Positions 18,910 through 28,796 of a stretch of DNA of 43,471 nt are shown here, piece by piece. Where the stretch lies: contig JAGOEZ010000005.1 in NCBI GenBank assembly GCA_017997455.1, positions 1 through 43,471 on the forward strand. The letters run 5' to 3'. This stretch comes from Lysobacterales bacterium (GTDB lineage: Bacteria > Pseudomonadota > Gammaproteobacteria > Xanthomonadales > Ahniellaceae). The notes beneath the pieces were generated by a model. It saw only the letters and a program-made list of their open reading frames with translations, was not told the DNA's origin and ran no database searches. The translations under genes and the position numbers were made by a program. Every line of letters begins with the position of its first letter. Position 1 is the first letter of the stretch.

Positions 18910-19269
18910 ATGGTTCTCAGCGAATACCTGCCGATCCTGCTGTTCCTAGGCGTGTCCACCGTCATGGGCGTGGTCCTGCTGGGCCTCGGCACGCTGCTCG
19001 GCCCGCGGCGGCCGGGCGCCGAGAAGCAGTCGCCCTACGAGTGCGGCTTCGAAGCCTTCGAGGACGCGCGCATGAAGTTCGACGTGCGCTACTACCTCGT
19101 CGCCATCCTGTTCATCATCTTCGACCTCGAGATCGCGTTCCTCTTCCCCTGGGCGGTGGTGTTCGCCGACCTCGGCTGGCGGGCCTTCGCGGCGATGGGC
19201 CTGTTCCTGGGCGTGCTGGTGATCGGCTTCGTCTACGAGTGGAAGAAAGGGGCGCTGGAATGGGAGTAG
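18910..19269 (+). CDS. nuoA: NADH-quinone oxidoreductase subunit A
   Basis: A 119-residue membrane subunit of complex I and first gene of the nuo operon. Three transmembrane helices lie at about 6-30, 64-84 and 89-110. The conserved loop has SPYECGFE (Cys45), which contributes to the quinone cavity, followed by [14 protein letters not shown] at 18910 is chosen over the in-frame start at 18823 because MVLSEYLPI is the usual beginning. Its end overlaps nuoB by 10 bases. No strong sigma-70 promoter is visible in the 125-base gap after tRNA-Leu. Confidence 0.96.
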   Translation: MVLSEYLPILLFLGVSTVMGVVLLGLGTLLGPRRPGAEKQSPYECGFEAFEDARMKFDVRYYLVAILFIIFDLEIAFLFPWAVVFADLGWRAFAAMGLFLGVLVIGFVYEWKKGALEWE

Positions 19270-19802
19270 GCGCGCTGTTCCACGGTCCCGAGCCGGTCGG
19301 GATCGTCGACGACATCCTGCGCCCGGCCGGCGAGAACCCGCTGCTGGAGCGCGGCTTCCTCACCACCAACGTCGACACCGTGCTCAACTGGGCGCGAACG
19401 GGTTCGATGTGGCCGATGACCTTCGGCCTGGCCTGCTGCGCGGTCGAGATGATGCACGCGGGCGCGTCGCGCCTGGACCTCGACCGCTTCGGGACCTTCT
19501 TCCGCCCCAGCCCGCGCCAGTCCGACGTGATGATCGTGGCCGGCACCCTGGTCAACAAGATGGCGCCGGCGCTGCGCAAGGTCTACGACCAGATGCCCGA
19601 ACCCAAGTGGGTGATCTCGATGGGCTCCTGCGCCAACGGCGGCGGCTACTACCACTATTCCTACTCCGTGGTGCGCGGCTGCGACCGTGTGGTGCCGGTG
19701 GACATCTACGTGCCGGGCTGCCCGCCCACGGCGGAAGCGCTGGTGTACGGGATCCTGCAGTTGCAGAAGAAGATCCGCCGCACCCACACCATTGCGCGCT
19801 GA
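19260..19802 (+). CDS. nuoB: NADH-quinone oxidoreductase subunit B
   Basis: A 180-residue peripheral-arm subunit that carries iron-sulfur cluster N2, the last electron donor to quinone. The N2 ligands are the tandem C59-C60 ([11 protein letters not shown]), C124 (MGSCANGGG) and C154 (VPGCPP). ATG at 19260 lies inside the end of nuoA (10-base overlap in another frame), which implies translational coupling. The length is shorter than the 220-residue E. coli protein and close to the alphaproteobacterial and mitochondrial type. Confidence 0.97.
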   Translation: MGVGALFHGPEPVGIVDDILRPAGENPLLERGFLTTNVDTVLNWARTGSMWPMTFGLACCAVEMMHAGASRLDLDRFGTFFRPSPRQSDVMIVAGTLVNKMAPALRKVYDQMPEPKWVISMGSCANGGGYYHYSYSVVRGCDRVVPVDIYVPGCPPTAEALVYGILQLQKKIRRTHTIAR

Positions 19803-19817
19803 GCCTGAAGATCCGGC

Positions 19818-20546
19818 ATGACCGAGACCCAACCCGCGCTGGCCGAGCGACTGGCGACGCGCTTCGGCGACAAGCTCGCGCGGGTGCAGTCCGCGCTGGG
19901 CGAGATCACCATCGAGGTCGCGGCCGAGCACCTGCTCGAGGTCGCGCGCGCGCTGCGCGACGAGCGCGAACTGCGCTTCGAGCAGCTGATCGACCTGTGC
20001 GGGGTCGACTACCTCAGTTTCGGGCAGGACGAGTGGGAGACCACCCGGGTCTCGAATGGCGGCTTCAGCCGCGGGGTCGAGGGCGAGGGCGCCGGGCGCT
20101 TTGCCTGGAGCGCCGCGGTGACGCCAGCGATGCCGCGCCGCTATGCCGTCGTGGTGCACCTGCTGTCGCTGGCCAACAACCAGCGCCTGCGCCTGCGCGT
20201 GTTCGCCAGTGACGAGGCCCTGCCGTCGGTGCCGTCGCTGGTCGAGACCTGGATCTCGGCGACCTGGTTCGAGCGCGAGGCCTTCGACCTGTTCGGCATC
20301 CTGTTCGACGGCCACCCGGACCTGCGGCGCCTGCTGACCGACTACGGCTTCGTCGGCCACCCCTTCCGCAAGGACTTCCCGCTGGTCGGCAACGTCGAGG
20401 TGCGCTACGACCCCGAGCGCGGGCGCGTGGTCTACGAGCCGGTCAGCATCGAGCCGCGCGTCGGCGTGCCGCGCGTGGTGCGCGACGATTCGCGCTACCT
20501 GCAGGGCCAGGCCGAAGAGGCCGCGGCGCCGTCGAAGGCGGGCTAG
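19818..20546 (+). CDS. nuoC: NADH-quinone oxidoreductase subunit C
   Basis: A 242-residue 30-kDa subunit of the peripheral arm that packs against NuoD. The family signature runs from about residue 152: [20 protein letters not shown], then the end motif HPFRKDFPL. It is separate from nuoD, unlike the fused nuoCD of E. coli. An insertion of about 25 residues ([15 protein letters not shown] region, about 78-95) sits inside the N-terminal domain. ATG at 19818 follows nuoB by 15 bases. Confidence 0.96.
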   Translation: MTETQPALAERLATRFGDKLARVQSALGEITIEVAAEHLLEVARALRDERELRFEQLIDLCGVDYLSFGQDEWETTRVSNGGFSRGVEGEGAGRFAWSAAVTPAMPRRYAVVVHLLSLANNQRLRLRVFASDEALPSVPSLVETWISATWFEREAFDLFGILFDGHPDLRRLLTDYGFVGHPFRKDFPLVGNVEVRYDPERGRVVYEPVSIEPRVGVPRVVRDDSRYLQGQAEEAAAPSKAG

Positions 20547-20550
20547 CGCG

Positions 20551-21804
20551 ATGCAGGAAATCCACAACTACACCATGAACTTCGGCCCGCAGCACCCGGC
20601 CGCGCATGGCGTGCTGCGCCTGGTCCTGGAGCTCGATGGCGAGACCGTGGTGCGCGCCGATCCGCATATCGGTCTGTTGCACCGGGCCACCGAGAAGCTG
20701 GCCGAGTCCAAGCCCTACAACCAGTCGATCGGCTACATGGACCGGCTCGACTACATGTCGATGATGTGCAACGAGCACGCCTACGTGCGCGCGATCGAGC
20801 GGCTGCTCGGGATCGAAGCGCCGCTGCGCGCGCAGTACATCCGCACGATGTACGACGAGATCACCCGCATCCTCAACCACCTGTTGTGGATCGGATCGAA
20901 CGCGCTCGACCTCGGCGCGATGGCGGTGTTCCTGTATGCCTTCCGCGAGCGCGAGGAGCTGATGGACGCCTACGAGGCGGTCAGCGGCGCGCGCATGCAC
21001 GCCACGTACTACCGCCCCGGCGGCGTGTACCGCGACCTGCCGGACCGCATGCCGCAGTATCGCCAGAGCCCGTGGACCAAGGGCGCCGACCTCAAGCGCC
21101 GCAACGAGTGGCGCGAGGGATCGCTGCTCGACTTCATCGATGCCTTCGCCGCCGACTTCCCGACCAAGGTCGACGAGTACGAGACCCTGCTCACCGACAA
21201 CCGGATCTGGAAGCAGCGCACGGTCGGCATCGGGGTGGTGGCGCCGGAGCAGGCGCTGCGCTGGGGCATGTCGGGGCCGATGCTGCGCGGGTCGGGCATC
21301 GCCTGGGACCTGCGCAAGAAGCAGCCCTATGCCGCATACGACCGGGTCGATTTCGACCTGCCGCTGGGCAGCAACGGCGACTGCTACGACCGCTACCTGG
21401 TGCGGGTCGAGGAGATGCGCCAGTCCGGCCGCATCATCCGCCAGTGCGTGAAGTGGCTGCGCGACAACCCGGGCCCGGTGATGAGCGCGAGCCACAAGGT
21501 GGCGCCGCCCTCGCGCATCGAGATGAAGGAGGACATGGAAGCCCTCATCCACCACTTCAAGCTCTTCACCGAGGGCTACAGCGTGCCCGCGGGCGAGGCC
21601 TATGCGGCGGTCGAGGCGCCCAAGGGCGAGTTCGGCGCCTACATCGTCTCCGACGGCGCCAACAAGCCGTTCCGGGTCAAGCTGCGGGCGCCCGGCTTCG
21701 CCCACCTTTCCGCGATCGACGAGATGGTGCGCGGCCACATGCTGCCCGACGTGGTGGCCGTGATCGGCACGCTCGACATCGTGTTCGGCGAGATCGATCG
21801 ATGA
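20551..21804 (+). CDS. nuoD: NADH-quinone oxidoreductase subunit D
   Basis: A 417-residue 49-kDa subunit that forms the quinone site with NuoB and is related to the large subunit of NiFe hydrogenases. The N-terminal [15 protein letters not shown] (10-24) supplies the quinone-site histidines. [28 protein letters not shown] and [10 protein letters not shown] are further signatures, and the C-terminus reads [17 protein letters not shown]. It starts 4 bases after nuoC and overlaps nuoE by 4 bases (ATGA). Confidence 0.97.
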   Translation: MQEIHNYTMNFGPQHPAAHGVLRLVLELDGETVVRADPHIGLLHRATEKLAESKPYNQSIGYMDRLDYMSMMCNEHAYVRAIERLLGIEAPLRAQYIRTMYDEITRILNHLLWIGSNALDLGAMAVFLYAFREREELMDAYEAVSGARMHATYYRPGGVYRDLPDRMPQYRQSPWTKGADLKRRNEWREGSLLDFIDAFAADFPTKVDEYETLLTDNRIWKQRTVGIGVVAPEQALRWGMSGPMLRGSGIAWDLRKKQPYAAYDRVDFDLPLGSNGDCYDRYLVRVEEMRQSGRIIRQCVKWLRDNPGPVMSASHKVAPPSRIEMKEDMEALIHHFKLFTEGYSVPAGEAYAAVEAPKGEFGAYIVSDGANKPFRVKLRAPGFAHLSAIDEMVRGHMLPDVVAVIGTLDIVFGEIDR

Positions 21805-22328
21805 AGGCGACCGGCAACTTCGCCGCGGTGAAGGACGTCGACCCGGCCGTGGCGCTGGGCGAGCGCACGCGCGCGCACATCGACCACTGGGTGGCCAAGT
21901 TCCCGCCGGACCGCAAGCGCTCGGCGCTGATCCAGGGGCTGATGGCGGCGCAGGAACAGAACGGCGGCTGGCTCAGCGACGAGTTGATCGCCGCGGTGGC
22001 GAAATACCTCGGTTTGCCGCCGGTGTGGGCCTACGAGGTCGCGACCTTCTATTCGATGTTCGACCTCGAGCCGGTCGGCCGGCACAAGGTCTCGATCTGC
22101 ACCAATATTTCCTGCTGGCTCAACGGCGCGGAAGACCTCGTCGCGCACGTCGAGCGCAAGCTGGGCTGCAGCCTCGGCCACAGCACGGCCGATGGCCGGG
22201 TCAAGCTGGTGCGCGAGGAAGAGTGCCTCGCGGCCTGCGCCGGCGCGCCGATGATGGTGGTCGACGGGCATTACCACGAGAACCTCACGGTCGAGAAGGT
22301 CGACAAGTTGCTGGACGAGCTGGAATAG
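21801..22328 (+). CDS. nuoE: NADH-quinone oxidoreductase subunit E
   Basis: A 175-residue 24-kDa subunit with a thioredoxin-like fold that carries the N1a [2Fe-2S] cluster near the NADH site. The ligands are C100 and C105 (CTNISC) and C142 and C146 (ECLAAC). Preceding landmarks are [10 protein letters not shown] and [16 protein letters not shown] at 21801 overlaps the nuoD stop. The following nuoE-nuoF gap holds a 64-base palindrome instead of the usual tight junction. Confidence 0.96.
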   Translation: MKATGNFAAVKDVDPAVALGERTRAHIDHWVAKFPPDRKRSALIQGLMAAQEQNGGWLSDELIAAVAKYLGLPPVWAYEVATFYSMFDLEPVGRHKVSICTNISCWLNGAEDLVAHVERKLGCSLGHSTADGRVKLVREEECLAACAGAPMMVVDGHYHENLTVEKVDKLLDELE

Positions 22329-22343
22329 ATGTCTCCATTTCTC

Positions 22344-22407
22344 CTGTAGGGGCGGCTTCAGCCGCGATCCGAGGATCCTCGGATCGCGGCTGAAGCCGCT
22401 CCCACAG
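22344..22407. repeat. GTAG-headed REP palindrome between nuoE and nuoF
   Basis: The core from 22352 to 22399 is a perfect 48-base palindrome centred on GAGGATCCTC. Outer pairing extends to 22344-22407 with one G-T pair and one mismatch. The left arm begins TGTAGGGGCGGCTTCAGCC, and the right arm ends in the complement of TGTGGGAGCGGCTTCAGCC. It resembles two inverted REP units of the GTAG-headed type described in Stenotrophomonas (SMAG), probably moved by a RAYT transposase encoded elsewhere. In the nuo mRNA it would form a very stable hairpin. Confidence 0.9.
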
Positions 22408-22437
22408 GGGGCAACGCAACGAATTCGAGAATCGCGA

Positions 22438-23751
22438 ATGGCCTACGGCCCCGCCCCGCAGGAACACAACGTCTGCCTCAACACGCTGCACTACGAGCAG
22501 CCGTGGTCCTATGAGAACTATCTCAAGGCCGGCGGCTACCAGGCGTGGCGCCGGATCCTGGCCGAGAAGATGCCGCGCGAGACCGTGATCGACATGGTCA
22601 AGCAGTCGGCCCTGCGCGGTCGCGGCGGCGCCGGTTTCCCGACCGGGCTCAAGTGGTCGTTCATGCCGCGCAGTGCGCCGGGCCAGAAGTACATCCTGTG
22701 CAATTCGGACGAGTCGGAGCCCGGCACCTGCAAGGACCGGGATCTCCTGCGCTACAACCCGCACGCGGTGGTCGAGGGGCTCGCGATCGCCTGCTACGCG
22801 ACCAATTCCACCGTCGCCTACAACTACCTGCGCGGCGAGTTCCACCACGAGCCCTTCGAGCGCTTCGAGCAGGCGCTCGAGGAAGCCTACGAACACGGTT
22901 GGCTGGGCCGCGACATCCAGGGCTCGGGCGTGGACGTCGACATCCACACCGCGCTCGGCGCCGGGGCCTACATCTGCGGCGAGGAAACCGCGCTGATGGA
23001 GTCGCTCGAGGGCAAGAAGGGCCAGCCGCGCTTCAAGCCGCCGTTCCCGGCCAATTTCGGCCTCTACGGCAAGCCCACCACCATCAACAATACCGAGACC
23101 TATGCCTCGGTGCCGGCGATCATCCGCAATGGCCCGGAGTGGTTCCTCGGCCTGGGCAAGCCCAACAACGGCGGCCCCAAGATCTTCTCCGTCTCCGGCC
23201 ACGTGGCGCGACCCGGCAATTACGAGATCCGCCTCGGCACGCCGTTCAAGGACCTGCTCGAACTTGCCGGTGGCGTGCGCGGCGGTCGCAAGCTCAAGGC
23301 GGTGATCCCGGGCGGATCGTCGATGCCGGTGCTTCCGGCCGACGTCATGATGGGCTGCACGATGGACTACGACTCGCTGCAGAAGGCGGGCTCGGGACTG
23401 GGCTCGGGCGCGGTGATCGTCATGGACGAGACCACCTGCATGGTCAGCGCCTGCCGCCGCATCGCGCGCTTCTACTACGCCGAGTCCTGCGGCCAGTGCA
23501 CGCCCTGCCGCGAAGGCACCGGCTGGATGTACCGCATGCTCACCCGCATCGTCGAGGGCGGCGCCAGCATCGACGACGTGCACCTGCTCAAGGCCGCGGC
23601 CGGGCAGATCGAGGGCCACACCATCTGCGCCTTCGGCGAGGCCGCGGCGTGGCCGGTGCAGGGATTCCTGCGCCATTACTGGAACGAGTTCGAGTATTTC
23701 GTGACCCACAAGCGCTCGATCGTCGATACCGGGCTCGGAGCCGCGGCATGA
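22438..23751 (+). CDS. nuoF: NADH-quinone oxidoreductase subunit F
   Basis: A 437-residue 51-kDa subunit that binds NADH, FMN and cluster N3 and so is the electron entry point. The glycine-rich nucleotide site is [10 protein letters not shown] (61-70). FMN-site segments include [13 protein letters not shown] and [17 protein letters not shown]. The N3 ligands are C351, C354 and C357 (SCGQCTPC) and C397 (HTICAFGEA). ATG at 22438 lies 30 bases after the REP palindrome, so its ribosome access may be affected by that hairpin. Confidence 0.97.
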   Translation: MAYGPAPQEHNVCLNTLHYEQPWSYENYLKAGGYQAWRRILAEKMPRETVIDMVKQSALRGRGGAGFPTGLKWSFMPRSAPGQKYILCNSDESEPGTCKDRDLLRYNPHAVVEGLAIACYATNSTVAYNYLRGEFHHEPFERFEQALEEAYEHGWLGRDIQGSGVDVDIHTALGAGAYICGEETALMESLEGKKGQPRFKPPFPANFGLYGKPTTINNTETYASVPAIIRNGPEWFLGLGKPNNGGPKIFSVSGHVARPGNYEIRLGTPFKDLLELAGGVRGGRKLKAVIPGGSSMPVLPADVMMGCTMDYDSLQKAGSGLGSGAVIVMDETTCMVSACRRIARFYYAESCGQCTPCREGTGWMYRMLTRIVEGGASIDDVHLLKAAAGQIEGHTICAFGEAAAWPVQGFLRHYWNEFEYFVTHKRSIVDTGLGAAA

Positions 23752-23774
23752 ACCGCAACGAACGCCAACCAATT

Positions 23775-23858
23775 GGCGTCATTCCCGCGAACGCGGGAAT
23801 CCATCGTGCTCTTGCGGCATGCGGGGAAATGGATTCCCGCTTCCGCGGGAATGACGCC
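23775..23858. repeat. ATTCCCGC-type inverted repeat between nuoF and nuoG
   Basis: A 30-base arm beginning GGCGTCATTCCCGCG (23775-23804) is repeated inverted at 23829-23858 with two mismatches, around a 24-base loop. The unit GTCATTCCCGCGxxxGCGGGAATCCA is a widespread dispersed palindrome of proteobacteria. A small CGCCAA/TTGGCG hairpin overlaps its left edge. An open frame over this repeat (23773-23958) is not a gene. Confidence 0.9.
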
Positions 23859-23959
23859 TGGGACGGTGCAGGCGATTGGGTCGGTGTCGGCTCCTGGATC
23901 GGCGGCGATGTCCGAATCGGGACTGCAAGCGGTGGCCGTACGATCGAGGGCAGTCTGAC

Positions 23960-26308
23960 GTGAGCGCGCAGCCGCAGAATCCCAACGCCGCGCCCGACCT
24001 GGTCAACGTCGAGATCGACGGCAAGGCGCTCAAGGTCGCCAAGGGCTCGATGATCATCCAGGCCGCGGACGCGGCCGGGATCGCGATCCCGCGCTTCTGC
24101 TACCACGACAAGCTGCCGATCGCGGCCAACTGCCGCATGTGCCTGGTCGACGTCGAGAAGGCGCCCAAGCCGATGCCGGCCTGCGCCTCGCCGGTGACCG
24201 AGGGCATGAAGGTCTACACCCAGTCCAAGCGCGCGCTGGACGCGCAGCGCAACGTGATGGAGTTCCTGCTGATCAACCATCCGCTCGACTGCCCGGTGTG
24301 CGACCAGGGCGGCGAGTGCGAACTGCAGGACCTGTCGATCGGCTACGGCCGCTCGGTCAGCCGCTTCGTCGAGCGCAAGCGCGTGGTGGCCGACGAGGAC
24401 CTCGGCCCGCTGATCGCGACCGACATGACGCGCTGCATCCACTGCACGCGCTGCGTGCGCTTCGTGGCCGAAATCGCCGGCACCCACGAGCTGGGCGGGC
24501 TCAATCGCGGCGAGCAGCTCGAGATCGGCACCTACATCGGCAAGTCGATCGAGTCGGAACTGTCGGGCAACGTCATCGACGTGTGCCCGGTCGGCGCGCT
24601 CACCAACAAGGTGTTCCGCTTCCGCGCGCGGGCCTGGGAGCTGGCCGCGCGCGAGTCGGTCGGATACCACGACGCGCTGGGCTCCAACCTGTGGCTGCAC
24701 GTGCGCCGCGGCGAAGTGCTCCGCGCGGTGCCACGCGACAACGACGCGATCAACGAGTGCTGGCTTTCCGATCGCGACCGCTACAGCCACGAGGCCCTCG
24801 AGTCGGCAGACCGCCTGGCCCAGCCGCAGCTCAAGCGCGCGGACGGCCAGTGGCGCGCCGCGACCTGGGACGAGGCGATCGCGGCGGCGGGCAACGGCCT
24901 GCGCCAGGCCGCCGACCAGCACGGCGGCGAGCAACTCGGCGCCCTGGTCGCGCCCTGGTCGACGCTCGAGGAAGGGCACCTCGCGGCGCGCCTGCTGCGC
25001 GGCCTCGGCTCGGAGAACATCGACCATCGCCTGCGCGTGCTGGACTTCGCCGACGCGCCGGTGGCGCAGCCCTTCGGTTTGCCGCTCGCGGCGATCGAGC
25101 GGGCAGGGGCGATCCTGCTGGTCGGCTCGAACCCGCGCCACGACGCGCCGCTGCTGGGCCATCGCGTGCGCAAGGCCTGGAAGAACGGCGCAGCGGTGTA
25201 CGCCGTCAATCCGGTGCGGTACCCGTTCCATTTCGAGACCCGGCACGAGTTCATCGTCGGCGCCTGGGGCATGGCCGGCGCGTTGGCGGCCCTGGCCAGG
25301 GCCGCCGCTGGCGATAGCGCGCCGCCGGCGGGTATCGCGGACCTGGTCGCTGCCGCGGACGCCGACAGCGAGGCGCGCAGCGCGATCGACGCGCTGCGCC
25401 AGGCCACGGACGCGGTGCTGGTCGTCGGCGATTTCGCGGTGCAGCACCCGGCCGCGTCCGTGCTGCGCGCGCTGGCGCGCTTCATCGCCGCGTCCACCGG
25501 CTGCCACTACAACGAGATTCCGGCCGGCGCCAACGCAGCCGGCCTTGCGCGCGCGGGCGTGCTGCCCGCAGGCAATGGCCTGCACGTGGGCGCGATGCTG
25601 GCGCGCCCGCGCAAGGCGCTGTTGCTGCACCATGTCGAGGGGCCGATCGATTTCGCCGACGGCACCGCCGCGGCGGGCGCGCTGCGCCAGTCGCAGTTCA
25701 CGGTGGCGCTCTCGGCCTTCGACTCGACCGCGCTGCGGCAGTACGCGCACGCGATCCTGCCAGTGGCGTTGCCGCCCGAAGGCGAGGGCAGCTACGCCAA
25801 CGTCGACGGCACCCTGCAGGCGGTCGTGGCTGCGGCGAAAGCGCCGGGCGAGGCGCGCCCGGCGTGGCGGGTGCTGCGCGCGCTCGGCGGCGCGCTCGGC
25901 CTCCCGGGTTTCGACTTCACCGAGTTCGCGGCGCTGCGCGCTGCTGCCACCGCCGGCGCCGCACCCGCGTCCGGCAACGGCCTGTCGCGACGCGACGCGC
26001 CCACCGGCATGACCCGGATCGCGACCCTGCCGATGTTCCGGGTCGATCCGGTGGTGCGGCGCGCGGCCGCGCTGCAGGCGACCGTGCATGCGCTGCCCGC
26101 GCGGGTCGTGCTCCATCCGGGCGACGCGCTGGCGCTGGGACTCGGCGCCGGCGCGCGCGCGATCGTGTCCGACGGCAGCCTCGAGCTGGCGTTGCCGGTC
26201 GAGACCAGCATGGCGGTGCCGCACGGCGGCGCGTGGATCGAGGCCGGGCACGCCGAGACCGCGCTCTTGGCGCCGTCCGGCGCGCCGCTCACGGTGAGGA
26301 AGGCCTGA
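23960..26308 (+). CDS. nuoG: NADH-quinone oxidoreductase subunit G
   Basis: A 782-residue 75-kDa subunit with a ferredoxin-like N-terminus and a molybdopterin-oxidoreductase-like body. N1b is held by C47, C58, C61 and C75; N5 by H107, C111, C114 and C120; N4 by C159, C162, C165 and C209. The four cysteines of the extra cluster N7 of E. coli NuoG are not visible after residue 209, so N7 appears absent, as in mitochondria. GTG at 23960 follows GAGGG; the in-frame extension to 23876 is derived from the repeat region and unlike NuoG. Confidence 0.96.
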   Translation: MSAQPQNPNAAPDLVNVEIDGKALKVAKGSMIIQAADAAGIAIPRFCYHDKLPIAANCRMCLVDVEKAPKPMPACASPVTEGMKVYTQSKRALDAQRNVMEFLLINHPLDCPVCDQGGECELQDLSIGYGRSVSRFVERKRVVADEDLGPLIATDMTRCIHCTRCVRFVAEIAGTHELGGLNRGEQLEIGTYIGKSIESELSGNVIDVCPVGALTNKVFRFRARAWELAARESVGYHDALGSNLWLHVRRGEVLRAVPRDNDAINECWLSDRDRYSHEALESADRLAQPQLKRADGQWRAATWDEAIAAAGNGLRQAADQHGGEQLGALVAPWSTLEEGHLAARLLRGLGSENIDHRLRVLDFADAPVAQPFGLPLAAIERAGAILLVGSNPRHDAPLLGHRVRKAWKNGAAVYAVNPVRYPFHFETRHEFIVGAWGMAGALAALARAAAGDSAPPAGIADLVAAADADSEARSAIDALRQATDAVLVVGDFAVQHPAASVLRALARFIAASTGCHYNEIPAGANAAGLARAGVLPAGNGLHVGAMLARPRKALLLHHVEGPIDFADGTAAAGALRQSQFTVALSAFDSTALRQYAHAILPVALPPEGEGSYANVDGTLQAVVAAAKAPGEARPAWRVLRALGGALGLPGFDFTEFAALRAAATAGAAPASGNGLSRRDAPTGMTRIATLPMFRVDPVVRRAAALQATVHALPARVVLHPGDALALGLGAGARAIVSDGSLELALPVETSMAVPHGGAWIEAGHAETALLAPSGAPLTVRKA

Positions 26309-26311
26309 GCC

Positions 26312-27373
26312 ATGTCGCAGGTTCCCGCCTTCATCGAGAGCGCGACTTCGGGCTGGCCGGCGGTCGGGCTGGTGGTCTGGACGCTGGTCAAGATCGTCGC
26401 GCTGGTCCTGCCGCTGACGATCATCGTCGCCTTCTACACCCTGGGCGAGCGCAAGATCCTCGGCTACATGCACACCCGCATCGGCCCCAACCGGGTCGGG
26501 CCGCTGGGCCTGCTGCAGCCCTTCGCCGACGTGATCAAGCTGCTGGTGAAGGAGATCGTGGTCCCCTCGGCCTCGAACAAGTTCCTGTTCTACCTCGCGC
26601 CGGTGCTGGCGCTGGCGCCGGCCTTCGCCGCTTGGGCCGTGGTGCCCTTCGCGGATGGCGTCGCGCTGGCGAACATCAACGCCGGGCTGCTGTACCTGCT
26701 GGCGATGACCTCGATGGGCGTGTACGGGATCATCCTCGCCGGCTGGGCCTCGAACTCGAAGTACGCCTTCCTGGGCGCGATGCGCTCGGCGGCGCAGGTG
26801 GTGTCGTACGAGATCGCGATGGGCTTCGCGCTGGTCGGCGTGCTGATCTGCGCCGGCTCGCTCAACCTCACCGAGATCGTGCGGGCGCAGGGCGGCGACC
26901 AGGGATTCCTGGAGTGGTTCTGGCTGCCGCTGCTGCCGCTGTTCGTGATCTATTTCATCTCCGGCGTGGCCGAGACCAATCGCGCGCCCTTCGACGTCGC
27001 CGAAGGCGAATCGGAAATCGTCGCCGGCTTCCACGTCGAGTACGCCGGCGCGGGCTTCGCGGTGTTCTTCCTGGCCGAGTACGCCAACATGATCCTGGTC
27101 TCGTTCCTGACCGCGATCATGTTCCTAGGCGGCTGGCTGTCGCCCCTGCAGGGCTGGATGTCCGGCCCGCTGGCCGCGCCGGGCCCGTGGTGGCTCGCGG
27201 CCAAGGTGGTGTTCTTCATGTTCACCCTGGTGTGGCTGCGCGCGACCTTCCCGCGCTACCGCTACGACCAGATCATGCGCCTGGGCTGGAAGGTGTTCAT
27301 CCCGATCACGATCGTGTGGATCATGCTCGCGGCGTGGTTCGTGCTGGATGGCTGGATCGAGATCGGGGCCTGA
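26312..27373 (+). CDS. nuoH: NADH-quinone oxidoreductase subunit H
   Basis: A 353-residue membrane subunit with about eight transmembrane helices that links the peripheral arm to the proton pumps and forms the quinone entrance. The conserved cytoplasmic loop [19 protein letters not shown] starts near residue 45, and [15 protein letters not shown] is the second charged loop of the E-channel. The start ATG lies 3 bases after the nuoG stop. Confidence 0.97.
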   Translation: MSQVPAFIESATSGWPAVGLVVWTLVKIVALVLPLTIIVAFYTLGERKILGYMHTRIGPNRVGPLGLLQPFADVIKLLVKEIVVPSASNKFLFYLAPVLALAPAFAAWAVVPFADGVALANINAGLLYLLAMTSMGVYGIILAGWASNSKYAFLGAMRSAAQVVSYEIAMGFALVGVLICAGSLNLTEIVRAQGGDQGFLEWFWLPLLPLFVIYFISGVAETNRAPFDVAEGESEIVAGFHVEYAGAGFAVFFLAEYANMILVSFLTAIMFLGGWLSPLQGWMSGPLAAPGPWWLAAKVVFFMFTLVWLRATFPRYRYDQIMRLGWKVFIPITIVWIMLAAWFVLDGWIEIGA

Positions 27374-27383
27374 GGACGCAAGC

Positions 27384-27872
27384 ATGAATCGCGTATTGGC
27401 CTATTTCCGCAGCCTCCTCCTGGTCGAACTGGCGCGCGGCCTGTGGCTCACCAGCAAGTACCTGGTGCGGCCCAAGTACACCGTGCGTTACCCGGAAGAG
27501 AAGATCCCCAAGTCCAACCGCTTCCGCGGCCTGCACGCGCTGCGTCGCTATCCCAACGGCGAGGAGCGCTGCATCGCCTGCAAGCTGTGCGAGGCGGTGT
27601 GCCCGGCGCTGGCGATCACGATCGACTCCGAGCAGCGCGCCGACGGCACCCGCCGCACCACGCGCTACGACATCGACCTGTTCAAGTGCATCTACTGCGG
27701 CTTCTGCGAGGAGTCGTGCCCGGTCGACTCGATCGTGGAGACCGACATCCACGAGTACCACTTCGAGCTGCGCGGCGAAAACGTGGTGACCAAGCCGCAG
27801 CTGCTGGCGATCGGCGACCGCTACGAGCGCGAGATCGCGGCGGCGCGGGCCCAGGACGCGGCGTTCCGGTGA
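27384..27872 (+). CDS. nuoI: NADH-quinone oxidoreductase subunit I
   Basis: A 162-residue subunit with two [4Fe-4S] clusters, N6a and N6b, that pass electrons to N2. The ligand sets are C63, C66, C69 plus C112, and C102, C105, C108 plus C73, within [12 protein letters not shown] and [12 protein letters not shown]. An amphipathic N-terminus (about 1-30) anchors it to the membrane. ATG at 27384 is chosen over the in-frame ATG at 27348, which lies inside nuoH. Confidence 0.97.
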   Translation: MNRVLAYFRSLLLVELARGLWLTSKYLVRPKYTVRYPEEKIPKSNRFRGLHALRRYPNGEERCIACKLCEAVCPALAITIDSEQRADGTRRTTRYDIDLFKCIYCGFCEESCPVDSIVETDIHEYHFELRGENVVTKPQLLAIGDRYEREIAAARAQDAAFR

Positions 27873-27876
27873 GCCC

Positions 27877-28491
27877 ATGAGCATCGACCTCATGCTGTTC
27901 TACGCTTTCGCCACCGTGCTGGTGCTTGCCGCGCTGGCGGTGATCACGGTCCGCAACAGCGTGCACGCCGCGCTGTTCCTGGTCCTGTGCTTCTTCACCA
28001 GCGCCTGCGTCTGGCTGCTGCTGCAGGCCGAGTTCCTCGCCATCGCCCTGGTGCTGGTCTACGTCGGCGCGGTGATGGTGCTGTTCCTGTTCGTGGTGAT
28101 GATGCTCGACATCAACACCGCGCCTCTGCGCGAGGGCTTCGCGCGCTACCTGCCGGTCGCGCTCGCGGTCGCCGTGGTGATGCTGCTGGAGATGCTGGCC
28201 CTGATCGGCGTGCGCCGCATGACCGGCCGCCTCGCCCCGCCGGACCCGGCGCTGGCCGAGGGCCTGTCGAATACCGAGTGGCTCGGCCGCGCGCTGTTCC
28301 GCGACTACCTGCTGCCCTTCGAGGTGGCCGGCATGATCCTGACCGTGGCCATCATCGCCGCCATCGCCCTGACCCTGCGGCGGCGGCCCAATGTCCGCCG
28401 GCAGGACCCGGCGCGCCAGGTGCTGGCGCGCAAGGCGGACCGCCTGCGGGTGGTCAAGATGCCGCCCGCCGGCAAGGAGGCCCAGCCGTGA
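27877..28491 (+). CDS. nuoJ: NADH-quinone oxidoreductase subunit J
   Basis: A 204-residue membrane subunit with five predicted helices. Helix 3 has the conserved [24 protein letters not shown] segment (given as [15 protein letters not shown]), whose pi-bulge is central to coupling. A basic cytoplasmic tail follows the last helix (after about residue 170). The stop overlaps the nuoK GTG start by 4 bases (GTGA). Confidence 0.96.
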   Translation: MSIDLMLFYAFATVLVLAALAVITVRNSVHAALFLVLCFFTSACVWLLLQAEFLAIALVLVYVGAVMVLFLFVVMMLDINTAPLREGFARYLPVALAVAVVMLLEMLALIGVRRMTGRLAPPDPALAEGLSNTEWLGRALFRDYLLPFEVAGMILTVAIIAAIALTLRRRPNVRRQDPARQVLARKADRLRVVKMPPAGKEAQP

Positions 28492-28793
28492 TCCCGCAAT
28501 CGCACTTCCTCGCCCTGGGCGCGGTGCTGTTCTGCATCAGCGTGGCCGGCATCTTCATCAACCGCAAGAACGTGATCGTGCTGCTGATGTCGATCGAGCT
28601 GATGCTGCTGGCGGTCAACATGAACTTCGTGACCTTCTCGCGCTTCCTCGGTGACGTCGCCGGGCAGGTGTTCGTGTTCTTCATCCTCACCGTGGCCGCG
28701 GCCGAGTCCGCGATCGGACTCGCGATCCTGGTCGTGCTGTTCCGCAACCGCAGCACCATCAACGTCGAAGAACTCGACTCGATGAAGGGGTAG
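28488..28793 (+). CDS. nuoK: NADH-quinone oxidoreductase subunit K
   Basis: A 101-residue, three-helix membrane subunit. Helix 2 contains the essential glutamate in [17 protein letters not shown], and helix 3 has the second in [14 protein letters not shown]. Both belong to the proton path next to NuoJ and NuoN. The GTG start, coupled to the nuoJ stop, gives the usual 100-residue length. Confidence 0.97.
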   Translation: MIPQSHFLALGAVLFCISVAGIFINRKNVIVLLMSIELMLLAVNMNFVTFSRFLGDVAGQVFVFFILTVAAAESAIGLAILVVLFRNRSTINVEELDSMKG

Positions 28794-28796
28794 GGC

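Noticed and set aside
23773-23958. 61-residue open frame in the nuoF-nuoG gap
   Set aside because: It translates the ATTCCCGC palindrome (peptides like FPRTRES), a well-known false ORF over dispersed repeats.
23588-27034. 1148-codon minus-strand open frame opposite nuoF-nuoH
   Set aside because: It is a shadow of nuoG and neighbours, with biased composition, and it runs through a dispersed repeat.
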